Positions 1 through 9,394 are shown, counted from the first letter of the stretch. The stretch is DNA of 64,000 nucleotides from CAIWHR01 sp963724975 (GCA_963724975.1 CAVRXB010000011.1:434001-498000), one strand, 5' to 3'. Notes: generated from the sequence alone by a model not told the origin. Made by a program: numbers and translations.

Positions 1-1251
1 CTACGGGCGCTTTCCCGGGAGCCGGCGGGCGATGCCTTGCAGGCCTTCGCGCCGGAACATGCGGTAGAGTCGCCCGCGCAACGACTTGCCGGCGCGCGGC
101 GACATCAGGAGGAGCGTAAGCCGCATCATTCCGCCAACGGATACGCGAGCTTGCAAAGGCGGCAGTTGGGCGGGATCGAAATCCGGCTTCCACGGGAAGA
201 ACTGCGGGAATCGAAAGTGCCCCTCCGTTTGGCACCAGCTGAGGAAGCTTGGGCGGCCGGGAGCGGCGTCGTAGGGATCCGGATACGCTTCATGCAAGTC
301 CGGGCTCTCCCGATAGAGCCACCGGTGCGCCCGTTCGATCGGCGTGCCGTCCGAAAAGCGTCCGAACGCCCACGGCCATTGGCTCACCGGATCGTGTTCG
401 GCGACTTCGATTTCGCTCGCGTACCAGGCGATGAGCTTTTGCACGGAGGGACTGGCCGAGGCGTTCTTGGCCGCCATGATGCGGTGCGCGCCGCTGTCGA
501 AGCCAGTGAAATGGTAGAAGGCGAGCGGCTCGCCGTCGACTTCGAAGCCGGCATCGAAATCGCCGCTCATCCGACGCGTGGTGAGATTCCACGTCGCGAC
601 GTTGTGACGCGCGCTCTTGAGTATCGCGACACCCTCGAAAAACACGGGCGCGAAATTGAGCCATTTCTGGTCGGTGAAAAGACCGTTGGCGACTTCGGCA
701 CGGCACAGGTATTGCGTGCGCTGCGCCCACCAGTCCGCAAACCGGCGGCCCTCCTCGGTGTTGCTGACGCCGATGAAGCCAAGGTTGAAAATACCGTGCT
801 TCAGGCTCGCGACCTCGTTGTCGACGATCGCCTCCAAGGTCTCTTCCGGTTTCGTCTGGTGCGGAGTCAGCGCGAGATTCGCCGTCGCGAGCGTGGCAAG
901 AATATCGTCGACGCGCGAAAACAACACCATGTCCGGGTCGAAATAGAGGACGGTCGTGCAACCCGGAAGCGCAAGAAGGCGCTTCAGCGCAAACGGCTTG
1001 ATGGCGGTCGACAGCTCGACGATGCTGTGCGTGAACGACCATGCGCGCCAATCCGGGATGCCGAGGTCGCCAATGTCGAGGATCGTGTCGAACGGCTCCC
1101 CATCGGCTTTGAGCCAAGTGGGGCGTTCGTCTGCAAGCGCGAGATGGATCACCGCTTCCGGGTGATGCTTGCGGATGGACCTGCAAAGGATGCGCACTTT
1201 CGGCAGGTAGTTCACCGCGGCGCACGTGAAGATGTGCAGGGCGTCAGACAT
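1..1251 (-). CDS. GT-A-fold glycosyltransferase
   Basis: A 416-residue protein that probably transfers a sugar from a nucleotide-sugar donor in surface glycan synthesis. The N-terminus (IFTCAAVNYLPKVRIL) and the LYFDPDMVLF segment, with a DPD motif at about residues 105-107, fit a GT-A fold where the acidic pair binds the donor through a metal. I start at the ATG at 1251 because the conserved region begins there; an in-frame start at 1296 would add 15 poorly fitting residues. It overlaps the upstream glycosyltransferase by 8 bp, so the two are probably co-translated. Acceptor and linkage cannot be told. The stop codon is at the window edge, so the gene is complete. Confidence 0.8.
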   Translation of the reverse strand: MSDALHIFTCAAVNYLPKVRILCRSIRKHHPEAVIHLALADERPTWLKADGEPFDTILDIGDLGIPDWRAWSFTHSIVELSTAIKPFALKRLLALPGCTTVLYFDPDMVLFSRVDDILATLATANLALTPHQTKPEETLEAIVDNEVASLKHGIFNLGFIGVSNTEEGRRFADWWAQRTQYLCRAEVANGLFTDQKWLNFAPVFFEGVAILKSARHNVATWNLTTRRMSGDFDAGFEVDGEPLAFYHFTGFDSGAHRIMAAKNASASPSVQKLIAWYASEIEVAEHDPVSQWPWAFGRFSDGTPIERAHRWLYRESPDLHEAYPDPYDAAPGRPSFLSWCQTEGHFRFPQFFPWKPDFDPAQLPPLQARVSVGGMMRLTLLLMSPRAGKSLRGRLYRMFRREGLQGIARRLPGKRP

Positions 1252-2891
1252 GCGGTGCAACTTTGGCTGCCGGCGCTTCACGTGACGCGAGGTCATGGTG
1301 AAAGTCGAGCATGGCTGAGAATGCTGCCTCCGCGTCGATCGCGCCGCACAATCGTCCGAGCTCGTAGCCGCGCAAACGATCCCCGGGCGCGCCCAGGTCG
1401 AAGGCGACGATCGGCATGCGCAGCAGGATCATTTCCTCGATCACATAGGAAAACGTCTCCGGGCAGACCGACGGGAACAGGATCATGTTGATGCGGTGCG
1501 ACTCGATGAGCTCAGGCAGGCGCTCACGCCGATAAGGCCCGGTCACTTCGAGACGTTTCGACGCCAACGCAAGATCGAGAGTTCCGATCACGACGACGCG
1601 AGCATCCGCATGTTCGCGCTCAATCGCCGATAGCACACCCTCAACGATCCGCGCGCCTTTTTGCTCGCTGATGTGGCCGATGACGCCGATGACCAGCGGG
1701 CCCGAGTGGCGCAATTGTGGCAGGCGCGCAGGGCGGAAGTCGATTCGATGCGGCACCACGGTAATGCGCGCGGGATCGAGCCCGGGATGGCCGCGCAGGA
1801 TCAGCCCGCGCGTCGACTCGGAAAAGCAGCGCACCTCGTCGGCCGCCGCGAGGCATCGTCCCCAGGACGCGCGCCAGGGCGTAATCGCGGTAGGCGGGGA
1901 CAGTGCCACGTAGCTTGCCCGATGGCGCGGCAGACAGCGGTTGCACTCACTGATGTCCGGTATGCCACAGTAGCGTCCTTCGGCATTGAGCAGAACGAAC
2001 GACGGGCAGACCGAGAAATAATCGTGCGCGGTGACGGTGAGCCGCATCGTGGGGTGCTCGGCGCGCATCCGTGCCAGCCAATCGGCGAAGAGTAGCGGAT
2101 CGTCGAACGAGACGGGGCTGTTGACGAAAATCTCGCGGACCGGAATGCGCTCGAGTAACGGCTCCAGAACCAGGAACGATGAGATGCGAAACGTTTCTTC
2201 CGACGCATTGTCGGTGTGCAACGTCAGGCGGTAATCGAGCGTTGGCAGGTTGTACGTGCACGACAGCGTTGCGGCGCCCGTCGCGATGCGCTCGTCAATT
2301 ACGTTACGCCGGTATTGGTTCGCGCCCCCGCCCATGTTGTGATCGAAAACGACCGTCACTGGACGACTTGCGGGAAGTCTTGGGACCAGAGTCCGGACGA
2401 TGCCGATGTCGTCGAGCGAGGGCGCGGCGTAGTTCTGCGACCTGACCCGGCGCAGGAGTCCGCGCAGATCGCCATGCTTGACACGGCGCCAGGCGGCGCC
2501 GGCCAGCCAGCGCAATTCCTGCCATTTGCGCACGCGGTTTTCAACGCGCTGCAACGTGTCGCCGATGTCCACCTCGTCGCTGCCGCCGTCGGCGTACGCG
2601 ATTTGCAGCACCAACGTGTGGACCGTCGGGCGTTCCGCATATCCTGTCACAACGAAGCCCGAGAACTTCGCGTTGACGAGATTGAGGAAATTCGCGCTCG
2701 ACATCGTCGCGCGTGCGGCCGAAGCTCGCGGGCAGCAAGCGTTCCCAGCCGTCGCCGGCAACGCGCAGCGTTATCGTCGAAATCGCGCGTGTCGGGTGGG
2801 CAATCCAGCCCCAGCCGAAAAGGCGTCGACCGCGCATTTCGAGACGATCGATGCCGTAGCGAAGTTCGGATTCGGCGTGCATCGCCGTCAT
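1244..2891 (-). CDS. GT-B glycosyltransferase (family 4-like), one frameshift
   Basis: About 549 residues once a frameshift near 2692-2697 is repaired. The main frame carries a GGGANQYRR donor-side segment, the HDYFSVCPSFVLLN and CNRC stretch seen in polysaccharide glycosyltransferases, and a C-terminal family-4-like half (GVIGHISEQKGARIVEG and FPSVCPETFSYVIEE). The first 60-odd residues (YGIDRLEMRGRRLFGWGWIA) lie in another frame, and the break falls in a CGCG run where loss of one CG pair restores the frame. I read it as one gene with an assembly or genuine 2-bp deletion. It is upstream of and overlaps the GT-A gene. Start is 2891, or 2882 at the next ATG. Confidence 0.72.
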
Positions 2892-3028
2892 GGACGCTTC
2901 GATTCCCGGAACCCGGCCCTATTTGCCTGGCGCGAAGATCTGCCGGCGCGCGGTTCCGTTAGGGATCGTCCCGCCGCGCCGTTCACTGCATTTCCGTTTC
3001 CGGACAGCCTTCGCGCCCGGGAAAGCGC

Positions 3029-3253
3029 TCAGTATCGCTTCGGCGCGGTCCGACGAATAATGCTGCGGAGCAGGGCGAGCAGAGCGCCGCCCGCCACCAT
3101 CCCCATGACGTAAACGATGATCACCACCGTCGGCAACGGCAAGGACGTCGTCTTCGAGAGAAACGTCAGCGTCACCATGTCGACAGTCGGGAACTTGAAC
3201 AACAACATCGCCACGGTGACGACAACGATCAGTGCAATGTAAACAAATTTCAT
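3029..3253 (-). CDS. LapA-domain (DUF1049) inner-membrane protein
   Basis: A 74-residue protein with two transmembrane segments: the first at about residues 3-22, the second at about 41-62 and ending in a basic tail (RSIIRRTAPKRY). That plan and the FKFPTVDMVTLTFL segment match the lipopolysaccharide-assembly protein A (LapA) domain, whose E. coli member works with LapB in control of LPS synthesis. A GAGGAGG ribosome site lies just before the ATG. No lapB is adjacent; the neighbours downstream are the two glycosyltransferases, which supports an envelope role. Membership is by pattern, so lapA itself is not assigned. Confidence 0.7.
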   Translation of the reverse strand: MKFVYIALIVVVTVAMLLFKFPTVDMVTLTFLSKTTSLPLPTVVIIVYVMGMVAGGALLALLRSIIRRTAPKRY

Positions 3254-3340
3254 CTTGCGCGCCTCCTCGAGCGATGGAGCTTCGACGCTGGAATCGTCGA
3301 CCGCCGCGGCTTGACACGCTCGCAGCGCAACGCGCGGAGT

Positions 3341-3526
3341 CTAGCGCGAGACCCGCGACGGGCACAAGCGCGCTATGAGGTGGAGAGCCTTGCCGGTTTG
3401 CACATTGCACGCGATTCCCCCGCCCAAGCGGCCTTGGGCGCTTAGCGTGATCAGCGCAGCGCCCGGGTGTTCTTTGTAGCGCTCCTTTAGAGGCGCTTGG
3501 AGGGCTCTGAGTTCATCGGCGTTCAT
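3341..3526 (-). pseudogene. truncated OsmC-like N-terminal remnant
   Basis: A 61-residue frame starting MNADELRALQAPLKERYKEH and continuing with ALITLSAQGRLGGGIACNVQTGKAL. This is the start of OsmC/Ohr-like thiol peroxidase proteins, which are normally about 140 residues or more. After residue 48 the resemblance stops and the frame ends within 13 codons, so both the dimer core and the cysteines used for peroxide reduction are missing. I treat it as a decayed remnant, alternatively a very short protein of unknown role. Confidence 0.5.
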
Positions 3527-3679
3527 GGAAGTCTCTCGGTCCGCATTCACTTCGCCCAATGCTTAGCAAACGACGCGCACCGAATTCTGTAGGAACACCG
3601 GCCGATTGACCCATTCGGGCGGATCCAGAATACTGCGGTCGGACCGATTGACAGCTTACCTTACGGAGCGGAGCGCAAG

Positions 3680-4189
3680 ATGAAGAGAGTTCTGTGCGCG
3701 ATTTGCATGGCAATAGTCGCCTCCGCGGTGGCGGGGCAATCCGTGGATGATTCCTCTACGGCTAGGGCGGTCGGCGCTGTCCTCGACGCATGGCACGCGG
3801 CGGCTGCCGCGGCAGACGAGGAAAAATATTTTTCCTACTTTACGCCCGACGCTGTCTTCCTTGGCACAGACGCGACCGAGCGCTGGACGCGCGACGAATT
3901 TCGTCGGTTTGCGCACCCGTACTTTGCGAAGGGGAAGGCGTGGAGCTTCGAGTCTGTGGCGCGGTGGGTCACGTTCGCTCCCGAGCGCAAGGTCGCGTGG
4001 TTCGATGAAGCACTCGCGACACCGCATCTCGGACCCTGCCGAGGCTCGGGCGTGCTTGTAGCGACGAATGCCGGCTGGAAGATCGCTCAGTACAATCTTT
4101 CGATTCCCATCCCGAACAAGCTCGTCGACGAGTTCAAGAAGCGGATCGAGAGCTACGAGAAAGAGAAGTCGACGAGCAAAGCGCCGTGA
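3680..4189 (+). CDS. secreted SnoaL/NTF2-like protein
   Basis: A 169-residue protein with a signal peptide (MKRVLCAICMAIVASAVAGQ, probable cleavage near residue 20) and a SnoaL/NTF2-like cone fold. The typical pattern is VLDAWHAAAAAADEEKYF, then FTPDAVFLGTDATERWTRDEF, then a final strand VATNAGWKIAQYNLSIPIP. Such domains bind small ligands or act as hydrolases or isomerases; nothing here shows which. It is probably periplasmic. A GGAG ribosome site precedes the ATG. It lies directly upstream of the two small cysteine-rich genes, with 92 bp between. Confidence 0.75.
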   Translation: MKRVLCAICMAIVASAVAGQSVDDSSTARAVGAVLDAWHAAAAAADEEKYFSYFTPDAVFLGTDATERWTRDEFRRFAHPYFAKGKAWSFESVARWVTFAPERKVAWFDEALATPHLGPCRGSGVLVATNAGWKIAQYNLSIPIPNKLVDEFKKRIESYEKEKSTSKAP

Positions 4190-4281
4190 CGCGTTGGGGG
4201 GGTCGCAATCGAACCCGTTCTCACGGAATCTTAGGGCTGCCTTGAGCCGCGCGGACTTGCCCTTACCCCGGAGGAACTGAA

Positions 4282-4617
4282 ATGAATATGCCGGGATTTA
4301 CCGCTGAGGCTTCGCTCTATCAATCTCATCGTCATCGCTCGACGCTAACGCCGAATCAAAGTCAGACCGATAATCGCGTTCGGCCAGCTTACGGCGCGGG
4401 TGATTGCTTTGATGATTGTTTCTTCCCCGTGACGGGTGATTGTATGAACAGGCCGCCGGGTGCAAGGGAAGACTGTCTAGACCGGTGGCAGAGTTTCTGT
4501 GACCAATCCTGCTCGGGGGAACCGCTGGGTGGGGGCGGGGGTGGGGGCCACCACCACAGACTTCCGTTCATGCGCGGGGCAAACGTCAAAGTGTTTGTAG
4601 ATGGTATCGAAGTCTAG
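4282..4617 (+). CDS. six-cysteine glycine-rich small protein A
   Basis: A 111-residue protein of no function I can name. It starts MNMPGFTAEASLY, then a basic/polar stretch to residue 35, then six cysteines at 42, 46, 54, 65, 73 and 77. The spacing is CX3C-X7-C-X10-C-X7-CX3C, a nearly mirror-symmetric arrangement suggesting a disulfide-braced helical hairpin or a metal site. A run of seven glycines (83-89) and three histidines follow, and the tail is KVFVDGIEV. There is no signal peptide. A strong GGAGGAAC ribosome site sits just upstream. The next gene is a clear paralogue with the same plan. Confidence 0.75.
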   Translation: MNMPGFTAEASLYQSHRHRSTLTPNQSQTDNRVRPAYGAGDCFDDCFFPVTGDCMNRPPGAREDCLDRWQSFCDQSCSGEPLGGGGGGGHHHRLPFMRGANVKVFVDGIEV

Positions 4618-4654
4618 GCAACGATAGATTGCAGCCGTACGCGAAGGAGAGTGA

Positions 4655-5002
4655 ATGAACTTGCCCGGATTGTTCGCTGACGCTTCGTTATATAAGCCCA
4701 ATCGTTATCGGTCGACGGCATCGTTGAGTCGAGGGGGCCGTATTGTTCAGCCCGCTTATGGTTTCAGTCAATGTGTTCGTGCCTGCCAGGCGCACACGAA
4801 ACATAATTGCCGCAACTTAGTTGGGCCCGCAAAGCGAGGCTGCGAAGAGTCGAATCGACGCCAGTTTGATTTCTGCTTTAACGCCTGCATGGACGCCGAC
4901 GACATTGGTGGCAGTGGCGGTGGTGGCGGCGGCGGCGGTGGTGGACATAGGAAACACGGGGCACTCCCCAAAATCATGGTGGATGGGCTCGAGTTGCTCT
5001 AA
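4655..5002 (+). CDS. six-cysteine glycine-rich small protein B
   Basis: A 115-residue paralogue of the preceding gene, 37 bp downstream and probably in the same transcript. It shares the start (MNLPGLFADASLY), the RYRS and QPAYG segments, six cysteines at 40, 44, 52, 63, 74 and 78 (CX3C-X7-C-X10-C-X10-CX3C), a glycine run at about 85-97, and an ending of KIMVDGLELL. Middle residues have diverged while cysteines, ends and the glycine tract are kept, so selection acts on the architecture. GGAGAG precedes the ATG. Function is unknown; a ribosomally made precursor, a metal-binding protein or a disulfide-stabilised secreted factor are all possible. Confidence 0.75.
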   Translation: MNLPGLFADASLYKPNRYRSTASLSRGGRIVQPAYGFSQCVRACQAHTKHNCRNLVGPAKRGCEESNRRQFDFCFNACMDADDIGGSGGGGGGGGGGHRKHGALPKIMVDGLELL

Positions 5003-5052
5003 TCTGGCAACGATGTCGCTCCCGACATTGTATTAACTGAGCAGCGCGCGGA

Positions 5053-5253
5053 TCAGTGCAGCGCGACGGCGCCTTCGCCGATCAGGTCCGGGAGCGCGGT
5101 GTCTTCATCGCGGCCGATTAAAAGATTGACCTCTTCCGGCTGAAGGGCACGCATCCAGCAGCCGCACGACAGAGCGATGTTCCGCCCCGATTTGGCGGCT
5201 CGCGGGTACACTGGCTGCTGGCGCCGTCGCACAATTCGTGTGCGGTCGTACAT
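5053..5253 (-). CDS. hypothetical 66-residue ORF (doubtful)
   Basis: This open frame fills most of the 270 bp between the small cysteine-rich pair and the SH3 gene. It begins MYDRTRIVRRRQQPVYP and ends LPDLIGEGAVALH. Its composition is protein-like, but I recognise no domain and see no clear ribosome site. It could be a remnant or chance frame in an otherwise empty interval. Confidence 0.25.
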   Translation of the reverse strand: MYDRTRIVRRRQQPVYPRAAKSGRNIALSCGCWMRALQPEEVNLLIGRDEDTALPDLIGEGAVALH

Positions 5254-5274
5254 TTTCCGAGACTCGGAACGGAG

Positions 5275-5700
5275 TCACCAGGCCCTGCGTCCCAGCGGTG
5301 GAGGCGGCGGCCGGAACCCTGGTGCGCCCCAGCCCACCCACTGCGATTGGCTCGAGTACCAAGGGCGGCCCCTATAATGAATGTCCCAGTACGGCCCGAC
5401 GGAGAAGGAAATTATCGGTGTTCGACCCCTCCCGACGTTCGACAGAAAGCTCGAGTGGACCCAGCCGCGATTTCGCCGGCCCGCCACGTCGCACCATTGC
5501 CAGCCGCGGGTGCAGCCGAACACGCGGACCGACGTGCCGCGCGCCAGCCAGCCGACCAAGGGAAATGTCCGGTCCGGTCCGGCACGCATGTTAACGTCGC
5601 TCGTCGTGAAGGTAGTCTGGCCCCCGGCGTTGAACGCCAGCAGCAGCAACATGACCGCAAGCCAACGCAAAGGCGAGTACTGTCTGTGAGTTGGACTCAT
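5275..5700 (-). CDS. secreted bacterial SH3-domain protein
   Basis: A 141-residue protein with a signal peptide (hydrophobic WLAVMLLLLAFNAGG at about 13-27) followed by one bacterial SH3 (SH3b) domain. Visible SH3b features are TTSDVNMRAGPDRTFPLVGWLARGT, then VRVFGCTRGWQWCDVAGRRNRGWVHSSFL, which ends at about residue 86. SH3b domains usually bind peptidoglycan or peptides in the periplasm. The rest is an aromatic and proline-rich tail (RGRPWYSSQSQWVGWG, then PPPPP). Two cysteines within the domain could form a disulfide. It is divergent from the ceramidase-like fusion gene. Confidence 0.8.
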   Translation of the reverse strand: MSPTHRQYSPLRWLAVMLLLLAFNAGGQTTFTTSDVNMRAGPDRTFPLVGWLARGTSVRVFGCTRGWQWCDVAGRRNRGWVHSSFLSNVGRGRTPIISFSVGPYWDIHYRGRPWYSSQSQWVGWGAPGFRPPPPPLGRRAW

Positions 5701-5776
5701 CGCAGCTCGGCGCGAGGTTGAACGCGTGACTTACCTTAGTACATCGGCGTCTTCCATGCAATCACGCCACGGCGCC

Positions 5777-7548
5777 ATGAACAAACGCACGGCGTGGCTG
5801 ATTGCTTTCACCGTTGCTTGTGCATTGGCCGCTGCACTGCTGCCGTCAATGCCGCAGTCGCTCGGCTATCACGACTTTGCCGACCACCGCGCCGCGCTCG
5901 GAATTGCCAACTTCCTCGATGTCGCGTCGAATGTTGCCTTTTTGCTGGCAGGCGTCGCGGGGCTTTTCATCGTCGCGCGCCGACACACGGTGTTCGAGCA
6001 TGACGTCGAGCGCTGGCCCTATGCCGTACTCTTTGTCGGACTGCTGCTCACCGCACTCGGCTCGGCGTATTACCACGTCGCACCCGGCAACGGTCGTCTG
6101 TTCTGGGATCGCCTGCCGATGACGATCGCCTTCATGGGTCTCCTTTCGAGCCAGATCGTTGACCGGGTCAGCGTGCGCGCAGGCATCGTGCTGCTCGTTC
6201 CGATGCTGGCGCTGGGTGCGGCATCGGTGATCTATTGGGATACAACGGAGAGGGCCGGGCACGGCAACGTCCTGCCTTACGCAATCCTGCAGGGCTACGT
6301 GATGTTGGTCTTGTTGCTCATCGCGATCCTCTACCCATCGCGATACACGCGCGCACGCGGCCTCTACTATATTTTCGCGTGGTATTTGCTGAGCAAGGTG
6401 CTCGAGGCACTCGATGCCGAGATCTTTGGCATTGGCCATGTCGTTAGCGGACATACCCTGAAGCATCTCGCTGCCGCGGGCTCGGGGTTTGCCGCGTGCT
6501 GGATGCTGACCGGGCGCTCGGTTGTGACCAACCGCCCTGAACGGCCGCAGGCAAGGCCCATGCGCTGGCTGTATCGCGTACTCGTCAACCTCGTGCGCGT
6601 TGTCTTCCTTGCGTGGACGACGCTTGCCATTTACTACTCGAATCTCCCCTGGGCGTGGGCGCGCATTTCGCTGGCGGCGGCCTTCCTCGCGTTCGCGGCG
6701 TGGGTGTTCTGGGTGGCGCGACGTCGCAACGCGTACTGGGCGCTCGCCGGCGTGTTCGCGGCATTCTTCGTCTGGTGGTCGCTGATCCCCGCGTCGCACG
6801 ACCGGCCGTGGCGGCCCGAGGTGGCGGTCATGCCGCGCGCTTTCGTCGACGGCGACCGCGTCCGCTTCACCGACGTGCGCAACTTCGAATTTCGCAGCCG
6901 TAGCGACTTCACGCCGCGCTACGAGGAACGCGAGGTGTCGCTGAGCCACCTGACCACCGTCGACTTCTACGTCTCGTACTGGGCCGAGGGGCCCGTGGGC
7001 CACACCTTCGTGAGCTTCATCTTCGACAACGCGCCGCCGCTGTCGGTGTCGATCGAGACGAGGCCCGAGGTCGGCGAGGGATTCGATCCGCTTTCATCGA
7101 TGTTCAAGCAGTTCGAGCTCATCTACGTCGTCGGCGACGAGCGCGACATCGTGGGGCTGCGCACGAACCATCGCGACGAGGAGGTCTTCCTCTACCACAT
7201 CCGTGATCGCGCCGGAGTTCGCGCGGCGGCTCTTCATCGTGTACGTGGAGCGCATCAACGAGCTCGCCGACCGCCCGGAGTTCTATCACCTGCTCTCCAA
7301 CAGCTGCACGATCAACATCGTCCGCTACGCCAATGCCGCGGGCCGAATCGGGCGGCTTCGACTTCCGGCATCTTCTGAACGGCCTCATCGACCGCTACCT
7401 CTATGCGGCGGGCGTAATCGACACGTCGTTGCCGTTCGACGAGCTGCGCCGTCGCTCGCGGATCAATGCGGCGGCGCAAGCCGCGAGTGAATCGGTTGAT
7501 TTTTCAGAGCGCATTCGCGCGGGCCTGCCGACGATGTCTGCCCGGTGA
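5777..7548 (+). CDS. ceramidase-like membrane protein fused to DUF4105, two frameshifts
   Basis: The N-terminal half is a multi-spanning membrane domain resembling alkaline ceramidases (YHDFADHRAALGIANFLDVASN, then YYHVAPGNGRLFWDRLPMTI and SGHTLKHLAAA, with the histidines expected of that hydrolase family). After further membrane segments, residues from about 360 form a DUF4105 (Lnb N-terminal) domain with VGHTFVSFIFD and LSNSCTINIVRYAN. The join lies inside one uninterrupted frame, so the fusion is real. Two later breaks near 7213 (loss of a CG pair) and 7348 (extra G) split the DUF4105 part but leave its motifs; the repaired end is 7548. Start 5777 (MNKRTAW) is preferred to 5726. Confidence 0.7.
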
Positions 7549-7559
7549 GGCCGTGCCTG

Positions 7560-7815
7560 CCGGCGGAGACGGACTTGCGCGCGACCCTCCGCCATCTTGG
7601 CGATTGTCGCGTCCGCCGCAGCGCGCGGTCCAGAACCAGGAGCAGTGAGTGTCCAAGGCCGCTGCTATCACCGCGATCGACATCGCCTCCAGGATGATGT
7701 CGCCGTACGACATTCCCTTTGCGTCCAATCCGCTCAGCAAGATCCTGGCCGACAGCGTCGATTTCAAGAGGATCGCAACCGCGCCGATCAAGCTGTTCGT
7801 GACGGCAACCAACGT
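7560..7815 (+). pseudogene. patatin-like phospholipase remnant
   Basis: The stretch 7649-7815 reads SRMMSPYDIPFASNPLSKIL and then DSVDFKRIATAPIKLFVTATNV, which is the middle of patatin-like phospholipases (typically ...SPYxxNPLxxNPLRxIL...DFERL...PIKLFVSATNV). Neither the upstream GXSXG serine motif nor the downstream DG motif can be found in any frame, and the surrounding frames are scrambled. I judge it a decayed fragment; the left boundary is approximate. It and flanking non-coding sequence make up the 500 bp between the fusion gene and the amidohydrolase. Confidence 0.5.
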
Positions 7816-8047
7816 ACGCGGGCGGCGTGGCCACCGGTTACGATGGGGGCACCTTCGCACGATCGGCCCGGCCGGAACGGCACCGCGCGGACCGCATGAC
7901 CGATGGGGCAGTGAGCTGTCCGTCCAAGGCGACTGCTTAAGACCCGTTGCAGGCCGTCGCGCGATTGAGAAGCGGACGCCCAAACGCGCATCCGGCCGAC
8001 AGCGCCGGTCGGCGACCGCCTCGCAGCCGCTCGCTCGCCACCCAGTC

Positions 8048-9394
8048 TCACGGCTGGTTCTTGTAGATCTTCCCGTCTTTCATGATCACCGCGAAGTTCC
8101 TCGCGGGATCGGCCACGAGCGCGAGATCGGCGAGCGGATTGCCATTCACCAAAATGAGGTCGGCCAGCGCGCCAACTTCCACCACTCCAATTTTGCCGGG
8201 GTAGGGATCACGGGGTCCGGAAAGCTTCAGGAGCTCGCCGTTGGTAGCGGTCGCCATCCGTAACGCTTCGAGCGGTGTGTACCACTTACCCATGATCGCG
8301 AGCAACTCGCCTTGGCGCGCCGCGTTCGCAGCGGAAAACAGGACGTCGGTGCCGAACGCCACCTTTAGCTTGTATTTCTTCGCAAGTGTGACGGTTTGCT
8401 CGGTGCCGGCGAACACTTGCCGCAATCGGCGCATATTCTCCGGGAGCAACGGTGGCAAGTGACCGTCGTCGGTAAACGGCTGGAAGCTCAGCCAGATGCC
8501 TTTGTCCGCCATCATCTTGGCGGTCGGCTCGTCCATGAGATGACCGTGCTCGATCACCTTTACGCCTGCGCTGACGGCGCGTTGGATGGCGATCGGAGTG
8601 TACGCATGCACGGCGACGTACGTGCCCCAATTTTCGGCGGCTTGCACCGCGGCGCGCAACTCGTCCTCGTTGAAGGTGGCAACGTCGAGCGGACTGTGCG
8701 GCGATGCGACGCCGCCGCCGGCGGTGAGCTTGACCTGCGACGCACCGAGTGACAGCTGCTCGCGGGCGCGCACGCGAACTTCGTCCGGCGAATCGGCGAC
8801 CATGCTGCCGCCTAGGATCTCCATGCGGGTCAACGGCCCGCCGATCTGGCGCGGAAGGTCGCCGCGGCTGCGAAAATCGCCATGCCCGCCGGTGATCGTG
8901 ATTATCGCTCCTGAGGGATAGATTCGTGGCCCGGCCAGCAATCCCTCGTCGATGGCGCGCTTCAATCCGAACGACGGCCCGCCCATGTCGCGGACAGTCG
9001 TGAAGCCGCGCATCAGCGTCGCCGTCGCCTCCGCGCCGGCGAGAAGGTTGATGTAGCCGACGTCGGCTTCCAACATCTCGACTGGCGTGGGCCGGGCAAG
9101 CATCGTGTGCCAGTGATTGTCGATCAGGCCCGGTATCAGCGTGCGGCCTTTGCCGTCGATCCGCTGGACCGCCAGGTTTGTCGGTAACGGAATCGCGGAC
9201 GCGGAAATCGCCTGGATCGTGTTGCCTACGACGAGCACGCTGGCAGGCGGCGACAGCACGCCGTCCTTGCCGTTGAAGACACGCACGTTCTCGAACAGGA
9301 CGCCGCTGGCCGGCGCGTCCTGCGCGTGCGCCGCCGGGTCGAGGCCGGCGCAATGAAACGCGAGGAGGACGATAACTCCGTGCAGTAGCCGCGT
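8048..9394 (-). CDS. secreted imidazolonepropionase-like amidohydrolase
   Basis: A metal-dependent amidohydrolase of about 448 residues. Core signs are LIPGLIDNHWHTM (HxH), KLTAGGG, VAVHAYTP, VIEHGHLMD and FGTDVLFSA, ending with the composite domain GALADLILVNGNPL. Members hydrolyse cyclic amides, dipeptides or related bonds; the substrate is unknown. A GTG start at 9286 gives 412 residues but cuts off the first beta strand and an obvious signal peptide. In the same frame an ACG at 9392-9394, nine bases after GAGG, opens RLLHGVIVLLAFHCAGLDP and an AHA cleavage site. I therefore start there, as a mutated, misread or rare ACG start. Confidence 0.75.
   Translation of the reverse strand, partial: TRLLHGVIVLLAFHCAGLDPAAHAQDAPASGVLFENVRVFNGKDGVLSPPASVLVVGNTIQAISASAIPLPTNLAVQRIDGKGRTLIPGLIDNHWHTMLARPTPVEMLEADVGYINLLAGAEATATLMRGFTTVRDMGGPSFGLKRAIDEGLLAGPRIYPSGAIITITGGHGDFRSRGDLPRQIGGPLTRMEILGGSMVADSPDEVRVRAREQLSLGASQVKLTAGGGVASPHSPLDVATFNEDELRAAVQAAENWGTYVAVHAYTPIAIQRAVSAGVKVIEHGHLMDEPTAKMMADKGIWLSFQPFTDDGHLPPLLPENMRRLRQVFAGTEQTVTLAKKYKLKVAFGTDVLFSAANAARQGELLAIMGKWYTPLEALRMATATNGELLKLSGPRDPYPGKIGVVEVGALADLILVNGNPLADLALVADPARNFAVIMKDGKIYKNQP

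Noticed and set aside
37..1491. A 484-residue open frame opposite the first glycosyltransferase
   Set aside because: Arginine-rich shadow without motifs; the minus frame carries a recognisable GT-A fold.
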